A DNA stretch of 64,000 nucleotides from Sulfuritalea sp. (GCA_016710465.1 JADJVS010000014.1:1426001-1490000), one strand, 5' to 3'; shown: positions 1-8,791, numbered from the stretch's first letter. Made by a program: numbers and translations. Notes: generated from the sequence alone by a model not told the origin.

Positions 1-896
1 GCGTAAAGCGCGACAACAAGGCGCGCCTGGCCCAGGTGATCAAGCAGCGGCTGAACATCGCGGTCGACCCCGGTTCGATCTTCGACGTGCAGATCAAGCG
101 CATCCACGAATACAAGCGCCAGTTGCTCAACGTGCTGCATGTCGTCACGCTCTACAACCGGCTGCGCGCCGGGGCCGAGGCGACGCCGCGCACCGTGGTC
201 TTCGGCGGCAAGGCCGCCCCCGGCTACCGCATGGCCAAGCTGATTATCCGCCTGATCAACGACGTCGCCGACGTGGTGAACAACGATCCCTTGATGCGCG
301 ACCGCCTCAAGGTGGCCTTCATCCCCAACTACGATGTATCGAATGCCGAGATCATCATCCCGGCCGCCGATCTCTCGGAGCAGATATCCACCGCCGGCAC
401 AGAGGCCTCGGGCACCGGCAACATGAAGCTGGCGCTGAATGGTGCGCTGACCATGGGCACCATGGACGGCGCCAACGTCGAAATCCACAACGAGGTCGGC
501 GCGGAGAACATCTTCATCTTCGGCCTTACCACCGACGGCGTGGCCGAGCTGCGCGCCAGGGGCTACAACCCCTGGCGGTATTACGAAGGCAACCACGAGC
601 TGAAGCAGGCGCTGGACATGATCCGCGACGGCTTCTTCTGCCCCGAAGAACGCGAGCGCTACCGCCCGGTGTTCGACAACCTCACGGCCAACGGCGACCA
701 CTACCTGCTGCTCGCCGACTATGCCTCCTACATCGCCGCGCAGGATTCCGCCGGCGGTCTTTACCGCGACCAGGAGGCCTGGGTGCGCAAGGCGATCCTC
801 AACGTCGCCGGTATGGGCAAGTTCTCGTCCGACCGCACCATCGGTGAGTACGCGCGGACGATCTGGAACGTCGAGGCGCGGCCGAGGCAGGCCTGA
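1..896 (+). CDS. glgP: glycogen/starch phosphorylase, C-terminal part (5' truncated by window edge)
   Basis: Releases glucose-1-phosphate from glycogen by phosphorolysis in the cytoplasm. The frame is open from base 3, so the 5' end lies outside the window; about 297 residues of a family that is usually near 820 are visible. The phosphorylase PLP-site signature EASGTGNMKLALNG is present, and its lysine codon (426-428) is the expected PLP Schiff-base residue. KVAFIPNYDVSNAE and GTMDGANVEI are further conserved catalytic-domain blocks. The protein ends normally at TGA 894-896. The GTG at 36 is internal, because the homologous sequence continues upstream of it. No other glycogen gene is visible on this side. 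Confidence 0.95.
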   Translation, partial: VKRDNKARLAQVIKQRLNIAVDPGSIFDVQIKRIHEYKRQLLNVLHVVTLYNRLRAGAEATPRTVVFGGKAAPGYRMAKLIIRLINDVADVVNNDPLMRDRLKVAFIPNYDVSNAEIIIPAADLSEQISTAGTEASGTGNMKLALNGALTMGTMDGANVEIHNEVGAENIFIFGLTTDGVAELRARGYNPWRYYEGNHELKQALDMIRDGFFCPEERERYRPVFDNLTANGDHYLLLADYASYIAAQDSAGGLYRDQEAWVRKAILNVAGMGKFSSDRTIGEYARTIWNVEARPRQA

Positions 897-989
897 CAGT
901 CTGCGCTGGCGGCGACCCGAAGGTAGTGCAGAGCAAGGCGATTTAAGTGTTGACTCTTCCAGCCACTATCAAAGTGCTACCATTTACTC

Positions 990-1211
990 ATGATTGACTG
1001 GTCTTCCTGCCTTGATGTCGAGCGCGACCCTGACCGCGTGAGCGGTGCTTGGGTATTTCGCGGCACGCGGGTGCCCGTGGCGGCGCTGTTCGAAAATCTG
1101 GAAGAGGATGCGTCCCTTCACCAGTTCATCGAGTGGTTTCCAGGCGTCACTTTGTCGCAGGCGAGGAACGTGCTGGAGCACGCGGCCAAGTCAACCCTCC
1201 GGGCCGCCTAG
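990..1211 (+). CDS. DUF433-family antitoxin-like protein
   Basis: A 73-residue protein with the DUF433 pattern: an N-terminal stretch containing FRGTRVPVAALFENLEE, followed by a helical segment (FIEWFPGVTLSQARNVLEHA) that is a helix-turn-helix in this family. DUF433 proteins are commonly antitoxins of VapBC-like pairs and repress their own operon. The partner PIN-like gene starts at the very next base after the stop, which supports a two-gene toxin-antitoxin operon. The ATG at 990 lies in an AT-richer stretch unlike the flanking genes. The antitoxin role is inferred from family and context. Confidence 0.8.
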   Translation: MIDWSSCLDVERDPDRVSGAWVFRGTRVPVAALFENLEEDASLHQFIEWFPGVTLSQARNVLEHAAKSTLRAA

Positions 1212-1532
1212 GTGCGCGTGTTGTTCGACCAGGGAACCCCGGTTCCCCTGCGCAATGCCTTGCCCGGTCACGAAGTTTCCACCGCCTACGAGCTCGGCTG
1301 GTCCACGCTCAAGAACGGTGAGCTTCTGCGCATGGCCGAAGAGCGGGGATTCGAAGTACTCGTCACGACCGATACCAATCTGCGTTACCAGCAGGACCTT
1401 ACGCACCGGCGCATCGCCATCGTTGTACTTCTGACCACAAGCTGGCCGAGAATTCGTGGCGTGGTCGAGCGTGTTGCTGCGGCAGTGGATGCCGCTTCGG
1501 CCGGAACTTACGCCGAGATCACGATTCCGTGA
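1212..1532 (+). CDS. DUF5615-family PIN-like toxin
   Basis: A 106-residue protein starting with GTG immediately after the antitoxin stop. The N-terminal VLFDQGTPVPLRNALPGHEV and the central VLVTTDTNLRYQQDL match the DUF5615 PIN-like fold, in which an early Asp (LFDQ) and a later Asp pair (TTDTN) make up the acidic metal site of a ribonuclease. It is probably the toxin of the pair. The abutting genes suggest translational coupling that keeps the toxin subordinate to the antitoxin. RNase activity is inferred. Confidence 0.78.
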   Translation: MRVLFDQGTPVPLRNALPGHEVSTAYELGWSTLKNGELLRMAEERGFEVLVTTDTNLRYQQDLTHRRIAIVVLLTTSWPRIRGVVERVAAAVDAASAGTYAEITIP

Positions 1533-1627
1533 TTTAGCTTTCGGTATGGGGCCCGGCGGGCCAGTCGCGTCGTCGGCCCGGGTTCGCCGGCCTGCGGTAT
1601 TCCCGCCCACACATCAGGAGTGTAGTC

Positions 1628-2128
1628 ATGCATCTCGATGGGTCTTGCCACTGTGGAAAGGTTCGTTTCTCCGTCGAAGCGGATTCCCCCGTTCCATTCA
1701 TGCGGTGCTACTGCTCGATCTGCCGCAAGACGGCCGGCGCGGGCGGCTTTGCCATCAACCTTGGCGGGCTGACCGCCTCGATGAAGGTCAAAGGCAAGCG
1801 CTTCCTGAAAATCTATCGCGCTCTAGTGCCGCACGGGTCAGGCAAGGGCAAGCACAGGAGTTCTGCTCGACGCTACTTCTGCGGCCACTGCGGGAGTGCC
1901 CTGTGGGTCTGGGATCCGACCTGGCCCGAGCTCGTTCATCCCCACGCCGGTGCCATCGATACCCCATTGCCGACCCCGCCGGACCACGTTCACTGCCTTG
2001 TGGGCTCGCGGGCTCCCTGGGTCGACGTTGAAGGCAAGCCGGGTGATCCATGCTTCGATCACTATCCGGACATGTCGCTTGCGCAGTGGCATGAGCGGAA
2101 AGGACTCCGTTCGTCGTCCTCCGGCTGA
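1628..2128 (+). CDS. GFA family (CENP-V/GFA domain) zinc-binding protein
   Basis: A 166-residue protein of the glutathione-dependent formaldehyde-activating enzyme (GFA) family. The zinc-site cysteine motifs are all visible: SCHCG near residue 7, CYCSICRKT near residue 28 and FCGHCG near residue 75. The family holds structural and catalytic zinc ions and includes S-hydroxymethylglutathione synthase, but most bacterial members have unknown substrates. A GGAG element lies just before the ATG. It stands alone, with no formaldehyde-dehydrogenase partner nearby, so the substrate cannot be named. Confidence 0.85.
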   Translation: MHLDGSCHCGKVRFSVEADSPVPFMRCYCSICRKTAGAGGFAINLGGLTASMKVKGKRFLKIYRALVPHGSGKGKHRSSARRYFCGHCGSALWVWDPTWPELVHPHAGAIDTPLPTPPDHVHCLVGSRAPWVDVEGKPGDPCFDHYPDMSLAQWHERKGLRSSSSG

Positions 2129-2278
2129 CTCGGGGTCGGGCGCCACTAGCGCCGTTGGCGGCATTTTCAAGGCGTGTCATCAAGCACCATGCTGTGCGAT
2201 GACGCAGCGGAATATGGTCCTTCGTCCGCAAGGATGGAACACCCCGCTGAACCCCGGGCCGGCAGGTAAGATGGGCGG

Positions 2279-2698
2279 ATGCCTGCGCTTCCTTCACTGC
2301 TGCTGGCCGCCAGTGCGGCGATCATCCTGTGCCTGGGCACGGCCCACCTGTGGCTGACGTTTCGCGGCACGGCACTGCATCCGCGTGACGAGTCGCTGAC
2401 GGCGCGGATGCGCGAAGTGACGCCGCGGCTGACGCGGCAGACCACGATGTGGCGCGCCTGGGTGGGCTTCAATGCCAGCCACAGCTTTGGTGCGATGCTG
2501 TTTGGCCTGACATGGGGCTATCTGGCGTTGGCGCAGCCCGGCGTGCTCTTCGCCTCGGTTTTCCTGCGGGGGTTGGGGCTGGTACTGCTGGCGGGCTATG
2601 CGGTGCTGGGCTGGCGCTACTGGTTCAGCATACCGTTTCGCGGCATTGCCTTGGCCGCCGCGCTGTACGTCGCGGCGCTGATCGCCGCCGCGGCCTAG
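2279..2698 (+). CDS. small integral membrane protein, unknown function
   Basis: A 139-residue protein with about four hydrophobic segments: near residues 5-28 (LPSLLLAASAAIILCLGTAH), 70-88, 92-110 and 118-138. Between the first two lies a charged cytoplasmic or periplasmic loop rich in Arg and Thr. No catalytic motif is recognised. The stop codon TAG overlaps the stop of the convergent sugar kinase in a shared CTAG. It resembles a widespread family of four-helix membrane proteins without assigned function. Confidence 0.7.
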   Translation: MPALPSLLLAASAAIILCLGTAHLWLTFRGTALHPRDESLTARMREVTPRLTRQTTMWRAWVGFNASHSFGAMLFGLTWGYLALAQPGVLFASVFLRGLGLVLLAGYAVLGWRYWFSIPFRGIALAAALYVAALIAAAA

Positions 2699-4257
2699 CG
2701 CCGCCCCGGGTAGCCGGTGATCTCGCGTATCTCGCGGTAGAGCGGCTGCAACCGCTGGTACATGCGGCAATACACCTTGCGGTAGAGCGCGTCGTAAGTG
2801 CGCGCGTGGGTCGGGTCGGGGGTGAAGGTCCGACCGACGCGGGTCATTTCGCGCACGGCGGTCGCGTGGTCGGGATGCAGGCCGAGGCCGACGGCGGCGA
2901 TCATCGCCGCGCCGAGGCCACTGGTTTCATAGAGGTGGGGGCGCTCGGCGGGCAGGTTGAAGACGTCGGCGGTGATCTGCATCGCGGCATCGCTTTGCGA
3001 GCCGCCGCCGGCGACGCGCACGCGCTCGATGCGGGTACCGCCGCGACGCTCGATGCGCTCCCTGCCTTCGCGCAGCGCATAGGCCAGGCCTTCGAGGATG
3101 GCGCGGTAGAGGTGGGCGCGGGTATGCACTTCGCCGAAGCCGATCACCGCGCCCTTGGCTTCGGGGCCGGGCAGCTTGATGCCGGGGTTCCAGTAGGGTT
3201 GCAGCATCAGGCCCAGCGCCCCGGGCGGCACGGCCTTGACCAGATCATCGAAGAGGGTTTCTGTGGCGATGCCGAGTGCGTAGGCCTGCTGCTGTTCATG
3301 CAGGCCGAACTGTTCCTTGAACCAGTTCACCATCCAGAAGCCGCGCGTGATCTGGATCTCGGCGTTGTAGCGGCCGGGCACGGCGGCGGGGTAGGGCGGG
3401 ATGAAGCGCGTGGCTTCCAGGTAGCGTGGCGTGCTGACATTGATGGTGGCGGCGGTGCCGTAGGACAGGCAGGCGCTCTCCGGCGTCAGGCAGCCGGCGC
3501 CGAGCACCTCGCAGGCCTTGTCGGCGGCGCCGGCGATCAGTGGCAGGCCCTCGGGGATGCCCGTGTCCTGCGCGGCGGCGGCGCTCACCGTGCCCAGGCG
3601 CGCGCCGGCGGGGATGAGCTCCGGCAGCATGTCGCGCCTGACCGGCAGCACCTGCCATTTCCAGTTCCAGGCATGGGCCCAGCGCCCGCGCCGGTAGTCG
3701 AAGGGAATGTAGCCGACCTGGCTGGCGATCGAGTCGGCAAAACGCCCGCTGAAGCGCCAGTTGAGGTAGCCCGAGAGCAGCAGGTATTTGTCGGTGCGCG
3801 CCCAGAGCTCGGGCTGATGCTGCGCGATCCAGTTGGCCTCGGCTTCACGCGCGAAGTAGCGGATGGTGTCGCGCATGTTGACCGCGCGCAGCGCGATTTC
3901 CCACCACGGCGCCAGCTTCGGATCGGCATCGCTGCGCCGCTGGTCGAGCCAGACGATGGCCGGGCGCAATGGCCGGCCATGGGCGTCGAGGTTGACCACG
4001 GTGGCGCGCTGGGTGGTGAGCACCACGCCGCGGATGGCCGACTTGGGCACGCTGGTGTTGGCCCACAGGTGCTGGCAGGCCTGGCACAGGGCGCGCCAGA
4101 AGTCTTCGGGATCGCTTTCCACCCAACCCGGCTCGGGTGTGGCGTAGCTGTCGAGCGCCACCTGCGCCTTGTCGACCAGATGACCGCCGAGGTCGAACAC
4201 CAGCGCACGCACGCTTTGCGTGCCGCAGTCGATGGCGAGGAGGTAGTTGCTGCTCAT
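2695..4257 (-). CDS. FGGY-family carbohydrate kinase
   Basis: A 520-residue ATP-dependent sugar kinase of the FGGY family (xylulokinase, glycerol kinase and relatives). The N-terminal phosphate-binding motif LAIDCGTQSVRALVFD is near residues 7-22, and WLDQR near residue 123 is a conserved substrate-domain block. AGAADKACEVLGAG near 250 and the C-terminal VRVAGGGSQSDAAMQITADV near 420, the adenosine-binding FGGY_C signature, are both present. No sugar transporter or isomerase adjoins it, so the substrate is open. It reads toward an FAH-family hydrolase and helicase on the same strand with a 37-base gap. Confidence 0.9.
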   Translation of the reverse strand: MSSNYLLAIDCGTQSVRALVFDLGGHLVDKAQVALDSYATPEPGWVESDPEDFWRALCQACQHLWANTSVPKSAIRGVVLTTQRATVVNLDAHGRPLRPAIVWLDQRRSDADPKLAPWWEIALRAVNMRDTIRYFAREAEANWIAQHQPELWARTDKYLLLSGYLNWRFSGRFADSIASQVGYIPFDYRRGRWAHAWNWKWQVLPVRRDMLPELIPAGARLGTVSAAAAQDTGIPEGLPLIAGAADKACEVLGAGCLTPESACLSYGTAATINVSTPRYLEATRFIPPYPAAVPGRYNAEIQITRGFWMVNWFKEQFGLHEQQQAYALGIATETLFDDLVKAVPPGALGLMLQPYWNPGIKLPGPEAKGAVIGFGEVHTRAHLYRAILEGLAYALREGRERIERRGGTRIERVRVAGGGSQSDAAMQITADVFNLPAERPHLYETSGLGAAMIAAVGLGLHPDHATAVREMTRVGRTFTPDPTHARTYDALYRKVYCRMYQRLQPLYREIREITGYPGRR

Positions 4258-4294
4258 GCGGCCTTCGATGGTACCGAAAGCCGGCGGTCAGGTG

Positions 4295-5131
4295 TCAGGC
4301 GGCGAGGATGGTCTGGTTCTGTTCGCCGAGGCCGTCGACGGCGAGGCGCAGCGCGTCGCCGACCTGCAGGTACCTGCCGCGACCCATGCCGACGCCTTGT
4401 GGCGTGCCGGTGCAGATCACGTCGCCGGGCAGCAGGGTCATGAAGCGAGAGACATAGCTGACGATGTGGGCGCAGCCGAAGATCATGTCGGCGGTGGAGG
4501 AATCCTGCACCCGCTCGCCGTTCAGCTCCAGCCACAGGCGCAGCGCCTGCGGGTCGGGGACTTCGTCGCGCGTGACCAGCCAGGGGCCGAGCGGGCCGAA
4601 GCTGTCGTAGCCCTTGCCCTTGTCCCATTGGCCGCCGCGCTCGATCTGGAAGGCGCGCTCGGAGACATCGTTGAAGCTGCAATAGCCGGCGACGTGATCC
4701 AGCGCCCTGGCCTCGTCGACGTGACGCGTTTCGCGGCCGATGACAATGGCGAGTTCGACCTCGTAGTCGAGCTTGCTGCTGCCGATCGGCTGGATGACGC
4801 CGTCGTTCGGGCCGGTGAGGCAGGTGGTGGCCTTTATGAACATCACCGGTTCGGCGGGGATGGGCATGCCGGCTTCAAGGGCGTGGGCGCGGTAGTTGAG
4901 GCCGATGCCGACGATCTTGGAAATGCCGGTGAAGGGCACGCCCAGGCGCGGCTTGCCTTTGACTTTCGGCAGGGTGGCGGGGTCGATGGCGCGCAGGCGC
5001 TTCTGGCCGGCGTCGGAGATTTCGTTCCAGCCGATGTCGGCGACATGGGCGGAAAGGTCGCGCAGGCTGCCGTCGGGCGCAAGCAGGCCCGGCTTTTCGC
5101 GGCCCCTGGCGCCGTAGCGGACCAGCTTCAC
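4295..5131 (-). CDS. fumarylacetoacetate hydrolase (FAH) family protein
   Basis: A 278-residue member of the FAH superfamily, which cleaves or isomerises diketo and oxalo acids at a divalent metal. GIGLNYRAHA near residue 76 is the family entry motif, and DYEVELAIVIG near 126 supplies the Glu-x-Glu metal ligands. FMTLLPGDVICTGTPQGVG near 235 is the conserved C-terminal block. Members include fumarylpyruvate hydrolase and homoprotocatechuate isomerase/decarboxylase, so aromatic or amino-acid catabolism is likely, but the substrate is not determined here. Its ATG overlaps the stop of the upstream helicase gene (ATGA, 5128-5131). Confidence 0.88.
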   Translation of the reverse strand: MKLVRYGARGREKPGLLAPDGSLRDLSAHVADIGWNEISDAGQKRLRAIDPATLPKVKGKPRLGVPFTGISKIVGIGLNYRAHALEAGMPIPAEPVMFIKATTCLTGPNDGVIQPIGSSKLDYEVELAIVIGRETRHVDEARALDHVAGYCSFNDVSERAFQIERGGQWDKGKGYDSFGPLGPWLVTRDEVPDPQALRLWLELNGERVQDSSTADMIFGCAHIVSYVSRFMTLLPGDVICTGTPQGVGMGRGRYLQVGDALRLAVDGLGEQNQTILAA

Positions 5132-6705
5132 GCCTTCTTTCCCAAGCCTCCGAGAAGGGCGGCGACGGGGCGTTGCGGACGGTTGGGCGCGGGCTTTTCG
5201 GCGGCCGGCTCGCCACCGGCGGCAGGCTTGTTGACGTAGGGCTTGTTGGGGTCGAAGTCGAGCTTGGGCAGGCGCGGGTCGAACCTCGGCACGTGAGCGA
5301 CGGGGGTGGGCAGTTCGCGGCCGGCGGGAGCAGGCAGTTCCCGGCCAGCCGGGCGGCTGCCGTCGAGGGTTTGTGCGCGGTCGCGTTCGCGCGCTTTCTC
5401 GCGGGCGCGCTCGAGGTGTTCGCGGCGATGGCCGCGGTTGCTCGGTGGCGCGCTTTCGTGCACCGGCGCCAGCTCGGCAAAACCGCTGATCTCGACGCGC
5501 TCGATCTTGCGCTTGATCAGTTTTTCGATGTCGGCCAGGCGCTGGGTTTCCTCGGGCGCGAACAGCGAGGTGGCGTCGCCATGCTTGCCGGCACGGCCGG
5601 TGCGGCCGATGCGATGCACGTAGTCCTCGGCGGTGTGCGGCAGTTCGTAGTTGATCACGTGCGGCAGGTCGTCGATGTCCAGCCCGCGCGCGGCGACGTC
5701 GGTGGCGACGAGCACGCGCACCTTGCCGGACTTGAAGCCTTCCAGCGCCTCGGTGCGCTGCTGCTGGTTCTTGTCGCCGTGGATGGCGTCGGCGGCGATG
5801 CCCTGGCGTTCGAGATAGACCGCCAGGCGGCTGGTGCCGAACTTGGTGCCGACGAACACCAGTACCTGCTGGTTGGCATCGTCGTGGGTCAGCAGGTGCA
5901 CCAGCAGGCTGCGCTTGAGGTCGGCGGCCACCGGATAGACGCGGTGGGTGATGGTCTCCGACACCGCGTTGCGCCGCGCCACCTCGATCAGTTGCGGCGC
6001 CTTAAGCATGTTGTCGGCAAGGTTCTTGATCTCGTTGGAGAAGGTGGCCGAGAACAACAGGCTCTGGCGCTCCTTGGGCAGCATGCCGAGGATGCGCTTG
6101 ATGTCGGGGATGAAGCCCATGTCGAGCATGCGGTCGGCTTCGTCGAGCACCAGCACCTCGACCTGGGCGAAGGACACGCTCTTCTGTTCGACGTGGTCGA
6201 GCAGGCGGCCGGGGGTGGCGACCACGATTTCGCGGCCCTCGCGCAACTGGGCGATCTGTGGCCGGATGTCCACCCCGCCGTAGATGCATACCGAGCGCAG
6301 CGGCAAATGCTTGCTGTAGGTGACGACGCTTTCATGCACCTGCATCGCCAGTTCGCGGGTCGGCGCGAGGATCAGGGCGCGCACCGGGTGGCGTGCCGGG
6401 GAAGGCGAGGAGCTGGCGTACTTGGCCAGGCGCTGCAGCAGCGGCAGGGTGAAGCCGGCGGTCTTGCCGGTGCCGGTTTGCGCCCCGCCCATGACGTCCT
6501 TGCCGGACATGATGATGGGAATTGCCTGGCTCTGGATCGGTGTCGGGTGGGTGTAGCCGTTGTCCTTGACGGCACGCAGCAGCTCGGGCAGCAGGCCGAG
6601 GTCGTCAAAGCTGACCCGGGGGACTTCGGGAGTCGGCGCTGGCGGCACGGCGGCCGCCGCGTCGACGGGAATGGCGGGGGTGGTACTGTTGGTGATGGCG
6701 TCCAA
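5128..6705 (-). CDS. rhlE: DEAD-box ATP-dependent RNA helicase, RhlE-like
   Basis: A 525-residue RNA helicase that remodels ribosomal or messenger RNA. All core motifs are visible: the Q-motif region before GYTHPTPIQ (near residue 51), motif I AQTGTGKT (75-82), PTRELA (115-120), TPGRLLD (164-170), the DEAD box (188-191), SAT (219-221) and HRIGRTGRAG near 360. The C-terminal 110 residues are a basic, proline-rich tail with a short PAGRELP duplication, typical of RhlE-type proteins. The N-terminal linker (residues 15-29) is encoded by one copy of the dispersed 25-base repeat, in antisense orientation. Confidence 0.93.
   Translation of the reverse strand: MDAITNSTTPAIPVDAAAAVPPAPTPEVPRVSFDDLGLLPELLRAVKDNGYTHPTPIQSQAIPIIMSGKDVMGGAQTGTGKTAGFTLPLLQRLAKYASSSPSPARHPVRALILAPTRELAMQVHESVVTYSKHLPLRSVCIYGGVDIRPQIAQLREGREIVVATPGRLLDHVEQKSVSFAQVEVLVLDEADRMLDMGFIPDIKRILGMLPKERQSLLFSATFSNEIKNLADNMLKAPQLIEVARRNAVSETITHRVYPVAADLKRSLLVHLLTHDDANQQVLVFVGTKFGTSRLAVYLERQGIAADAIHGDKNQQQRTEALEGFKSGKVRVLVATDVAARGLDIDDLPHVINYELPHTAEDYVHRIGRTGRAGKHGDATSLFAPEETQRLADIEKLIKRKIERVEISGFAELAPVHESAPPSNRGHRREHLERAREKARERDRAQTLDGSRPAGRELPAPAGRELPTPVAHVPRFDPRLPKLDFDPNKPYVNKPAAGGEPAAEKPAPNRPQRPVAALLGGLGKKA
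6631..6655 (+). repeat. dispersed 25-base repeat, copy 1 (short form)
   Basis: Core AGTCGGCGCTGGCG, then GC, then ACGGCGGCC. It lies antisense to the helicase gene and encodes VPPAPTP in its N-terminal linker. Confidence 0.7.
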
Positions 6706-6855
6706 TGGAACTCCTGAATCGGCCTGCCCTTTGCGGGGAACCGGTTCAGGCGGCGAAGCGCTTGAGGGAAACGCGGCGAAATGCCGGATCGGGCGCCAAC
6801 CGGCAGGGCGCGCAGGGACCGTATTGTATTACAGCCACGCGGCGTCCCCGCCGGT

Positions 6856-7563
6856 CTATTTCACCAGGTCCTTGATTGCATTGCCGGCCTTGTCCAGGGT
6901 TTCTCCGGCGGATTTCCTGAGGCGCTCAAAATTGCCGGCGACGCTCAATTTGGCCTTCAGCGCCCGGGATATCTCCTGGCCGAGCTCGCCCGGCGTGACG
7001 CCGCCCCTGGCCTTGCCGACGTTCTTCAGTGCGATGTCGGGCAGCGGAATGCTGACCGTCTTGCCGCCCATGAAATCGGCGCTGGCCTGGGCATTGGCGT
7101 TGCAGATGGTCAGTTCCTCGACGATCAGCCGGGTGCCGCCGCGCTGGTGCGCGTTGCCCTTGGGGCCGAGGTAGGCGGCGATGTTCTTCTGGATGGCATC
7201 GAAGTTGGTGCCCGTCTCGCCCCTTTCGTAGATGATGTCGGGCTTGTCGATGATCAGCATGCGAATCACCGTGACATCCTTGGTTACCGAGGACAGATCG
7301 ACGTCGATTTCGATGCGTTCCACACGCAAGGCGAAGGGGGTCTTGAAGCCCTTGGGATTGCCCAGCAGCAGGCCGCTGATGACGCCCTTGCCGTTTTTCG
7401 GCGCGATTTCCACCTTTTCGACGCCGACCCGCGCCTGTGTCATGGCGCTACCGTGCTGGGCGATCGCGTCGGCGACGATTTCGTCCAGGTTGTCGGCCAG
7501 CCAGTACAGGGCGCCGACCCCCAGAAGGGTAATGATCAGCAGGGGGAAAAGGATTTTCTTCAC
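6856..7563 (-). CDS. AsmA/DUF748-like envelope protein, function unknown
   Basis: A 235-residue protein with an N-terminal signal anchor (ILFPLLIITLLGVGALYWLA, residues 4-23) and a periplasmic remainder. Segments such as VEKVEIAPKNGKGVISGLLL and ALRVERIEIDVDLSSV recall the short beta-strand repeats of AsmA-like and DUF748 proteins, which bridge the envelope or carry lipids. The C-terminus (residues 190-235) is helical and charged. No enzymatic motif is seen. It stands alone between the helicase and a MarR gene, and a terminator-like hairpin lies just upstream of its start. Confidence 0.65.
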   Translation of the reverse strand: MKKILFPLLIITLLGVGALYWLADNLDEIVADAIAQHGSAMTQARVGVEKVEIAPKNGKGVISGLLLGNPKGFKTPFALRVERIEIDVDLSSVTKDVTVIRMLIIDKPDIIYERGETGTNFDAIQKNIAAYLGPKGNAHQRGGTRLIVEELTICNANAQASADFMGGKTVSIPLPDIALKNVGKARGGVTPGELGQEISRALKAKLSVAGNFERLRKSAGETLDKAGNAIKDLVK

Positions 7564-7606
7564 GAGCGGCTCGCAGGCTTACGCTCTTTAGCATAGCCCC
7601 ATTGAA

Positions 7607-7633
7607 GAAAAAATGGGCGGTGTTGCCGCCCAT
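7607..7633 (-). terminator. intrinsic terminator of the MarR-family gene
   Basis: A perfect 8-bp stem (ATGGGCGG at 7613-7620 with CCGCCCAT at 7626-7633) has a 5-base loop. Read on the minus strand it is followed by six T residues (A-run 7608-7613 on the plus strand). It lies 28 bases past the MarR stop, a classic Rho-independent arrangement. Confidence 0.8.
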
Positions 7634-7660
7634 GGTACTTAAGGAATAGGCGCCCGGATT

Positions 7661-8152
7661 TCAGTGTTTCGCGGCGACTTTTGCGGCGCTGGTCTTGAGC
7701 GACGCGAGCAGGTCGTAAAGTTCGTCGCGCTGCCGCTCTTCCATCCCCGAGAACAGCGCAACCATCCAGCCTTCATGCGCCTCGGCCATGCGGCGAAAGC
7801 TCTTGCGGCCCTCGGCGGTGAGCTTGACGATGTAGGCGCGGCGGTCCTTGGGGCTGTCCTCGCGGACCACCAGGCCTTCGCGCACCAGTTGGTCGGTGAT
7901 GCCCGTGACATTGCCGCCGGTGACCATCATGCGCTTGGACAACTCCCCCATCTTGAGGCCCTGGGGCGAGCGTTCGAGCTGGGACATCAGGTCGAAGCGC
8001 GGCAGCGTGATGTCGAAATCGCTGCGCAGCCTGGCGCGAACGTGGTTCTCGATCAGGTTGGTGCAGGCCAGCATGCGCAGCCAGAGGCGCAAGTCCTTGG
8101 CATGTTCCGCGGTGGCGCGGGTTTCGCTGTCGGGAATGATGTTTTTCGGCAT
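7661..8152 (-). CDS. MarR-family transcriptional regulator
   Basis: A winged-helix regulator of about 163 residues. GLKMGELSKRMMVTGGNVTGITDQL is a MarR recognition helix-turn-helix region (named here by its ends, GLKMGEL to ITDQL), followed by the wing LVVREDSPKDRRAYIVKLTA with the family's DxRxxxV pattern. MarR dimers usually repress genes for aromatic degradation, efflux or stress and are released by phenolic ligands. The ATG at 8152 (MPKNII) is preferred; an upstream TTG at 8233 would add 27 residues that do not resemble the family. The neighbouring aromatic-type FAH hydrolase is separated by three genes, so the target is not clear. Confidence 0.88.
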   Translation of the reverse strand: MPKNIIPDSETRATAEHAKDLRLWLRMLACTNLIENHVRARLRSDFDITLPRFDLMSQLERSPQGLKMGELSKRMMVTGGNVTGITDQLVREGLVVREDSPKDRRAYIVKLTAEGRKSFRRMAEAHEGWMVALFSGMEERQRDELYDLLASLKTSAAKVAAKH

Positions 8153-8315
8153 GGCGGTTGGGCCCGTGTGAGGTAATGCGCCGGAGGAAAATATTTCGAG
8201 CCTTAAAATATCAAAAGCGGAGATTTCGCGCAACGATCCGGATCAAGTCAATCCAGATCAGGTAGTTGGCGAGGTTTCGGCCCTGTTCCGCCACGCCAGG
8301 CGCCTGTCTCGCCGG

Positions 8316-8774
8316 TCAAACCAGTTCGGGGTCGATCACGGTGCGCAGGAGGGGTAAAACGCGATCCGGCCGCTCGCGGCTCGAAAACCACCAGACGGCG
8401 CCCTTGCGCACGGAAAGCTCAATCTCGCCGCCGAGCAGCAAGCCGGCGGCCTCGCCCAGGCTGGGCTGGTGGCCGACCAGCAGCACCGTGCCGGTGCGCG
8501 AAGGCCAGCCGGCGGCCTTGAGGAGTTGTCGCGCCGGCGCGCCCGGGGCGATTCGCGGTTCGATTTCGTAGGCCGCGCCCAGCGCATCGGCGGTCTGCCG
8601 GGTCCGACGTGCCGGGCTGACCAGGATGCGGCGGGTGTCGGGCAGGTATTCCAGCAACCAACGCGCGACGCGTTTCGCCTGTTTCTCGCCGCGCCGCGTG
8701 AGGCAGCGGTCGAGATCGGAAATTTCGCCGTCCGCGTCTTCGGCTTCGGCGTGACGCCAAAGGATCAGGTCCAT
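8316..8774 (-). CDS. sixA: phosphohistidine phosphatase SixA-like
   Basis: A 152-residue histidine phosphatase. It begins MDLILWRHAEAEDADGE, where RHAEA is the shortened RHG catalytic motif of SixA. LTRRGEKQA (near residue 27) and LVGHQPSLGEAAGLL (near 100) supply the second catalytic His and its surroundings. E. coli SixA removes phosphate from phosphohistidine on HPt domains or the nitrogen PTS protein. It lies 17 bases downstream of the CYTH-CHAD gene on the same strand, a pairing that fits phosphate or polyphosphate metabolism. Confidence 0.88.
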   Translation of the reverse strand: MDLILWRHAEAEDADGEISDLDRCLTRRGEKQAKRVARWLLEYLPDTRRILVSPARRTRQTADALGAAYEIEPRIAPGAPARQLLKAAGWPSRTGTVLLVGHQPSLGEAAGLLLGGEIELSVRKGAVWWFSSRERPDRVLPLLRTVIDPELV

Positions 8775-8791
8775 TCATCGAGCTCCAGGGT

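Noticed and set aside
897..921. A repeat-like stretch (AGTCTGCGCTGGCG) after glgP.
   Set aside because: The core has one change and the second half needs a gap to align. It would also be the only intergenic copy.
2449..4443. Long open frame on the plus strand opposite the FGGY kinase (664 codons).
   Set aside because: It is a GC-driven antisense shadow: its composition is Gly/Ala/Arg-rich without motifs, and the minus strand encodes a full kinase with conserved domains.
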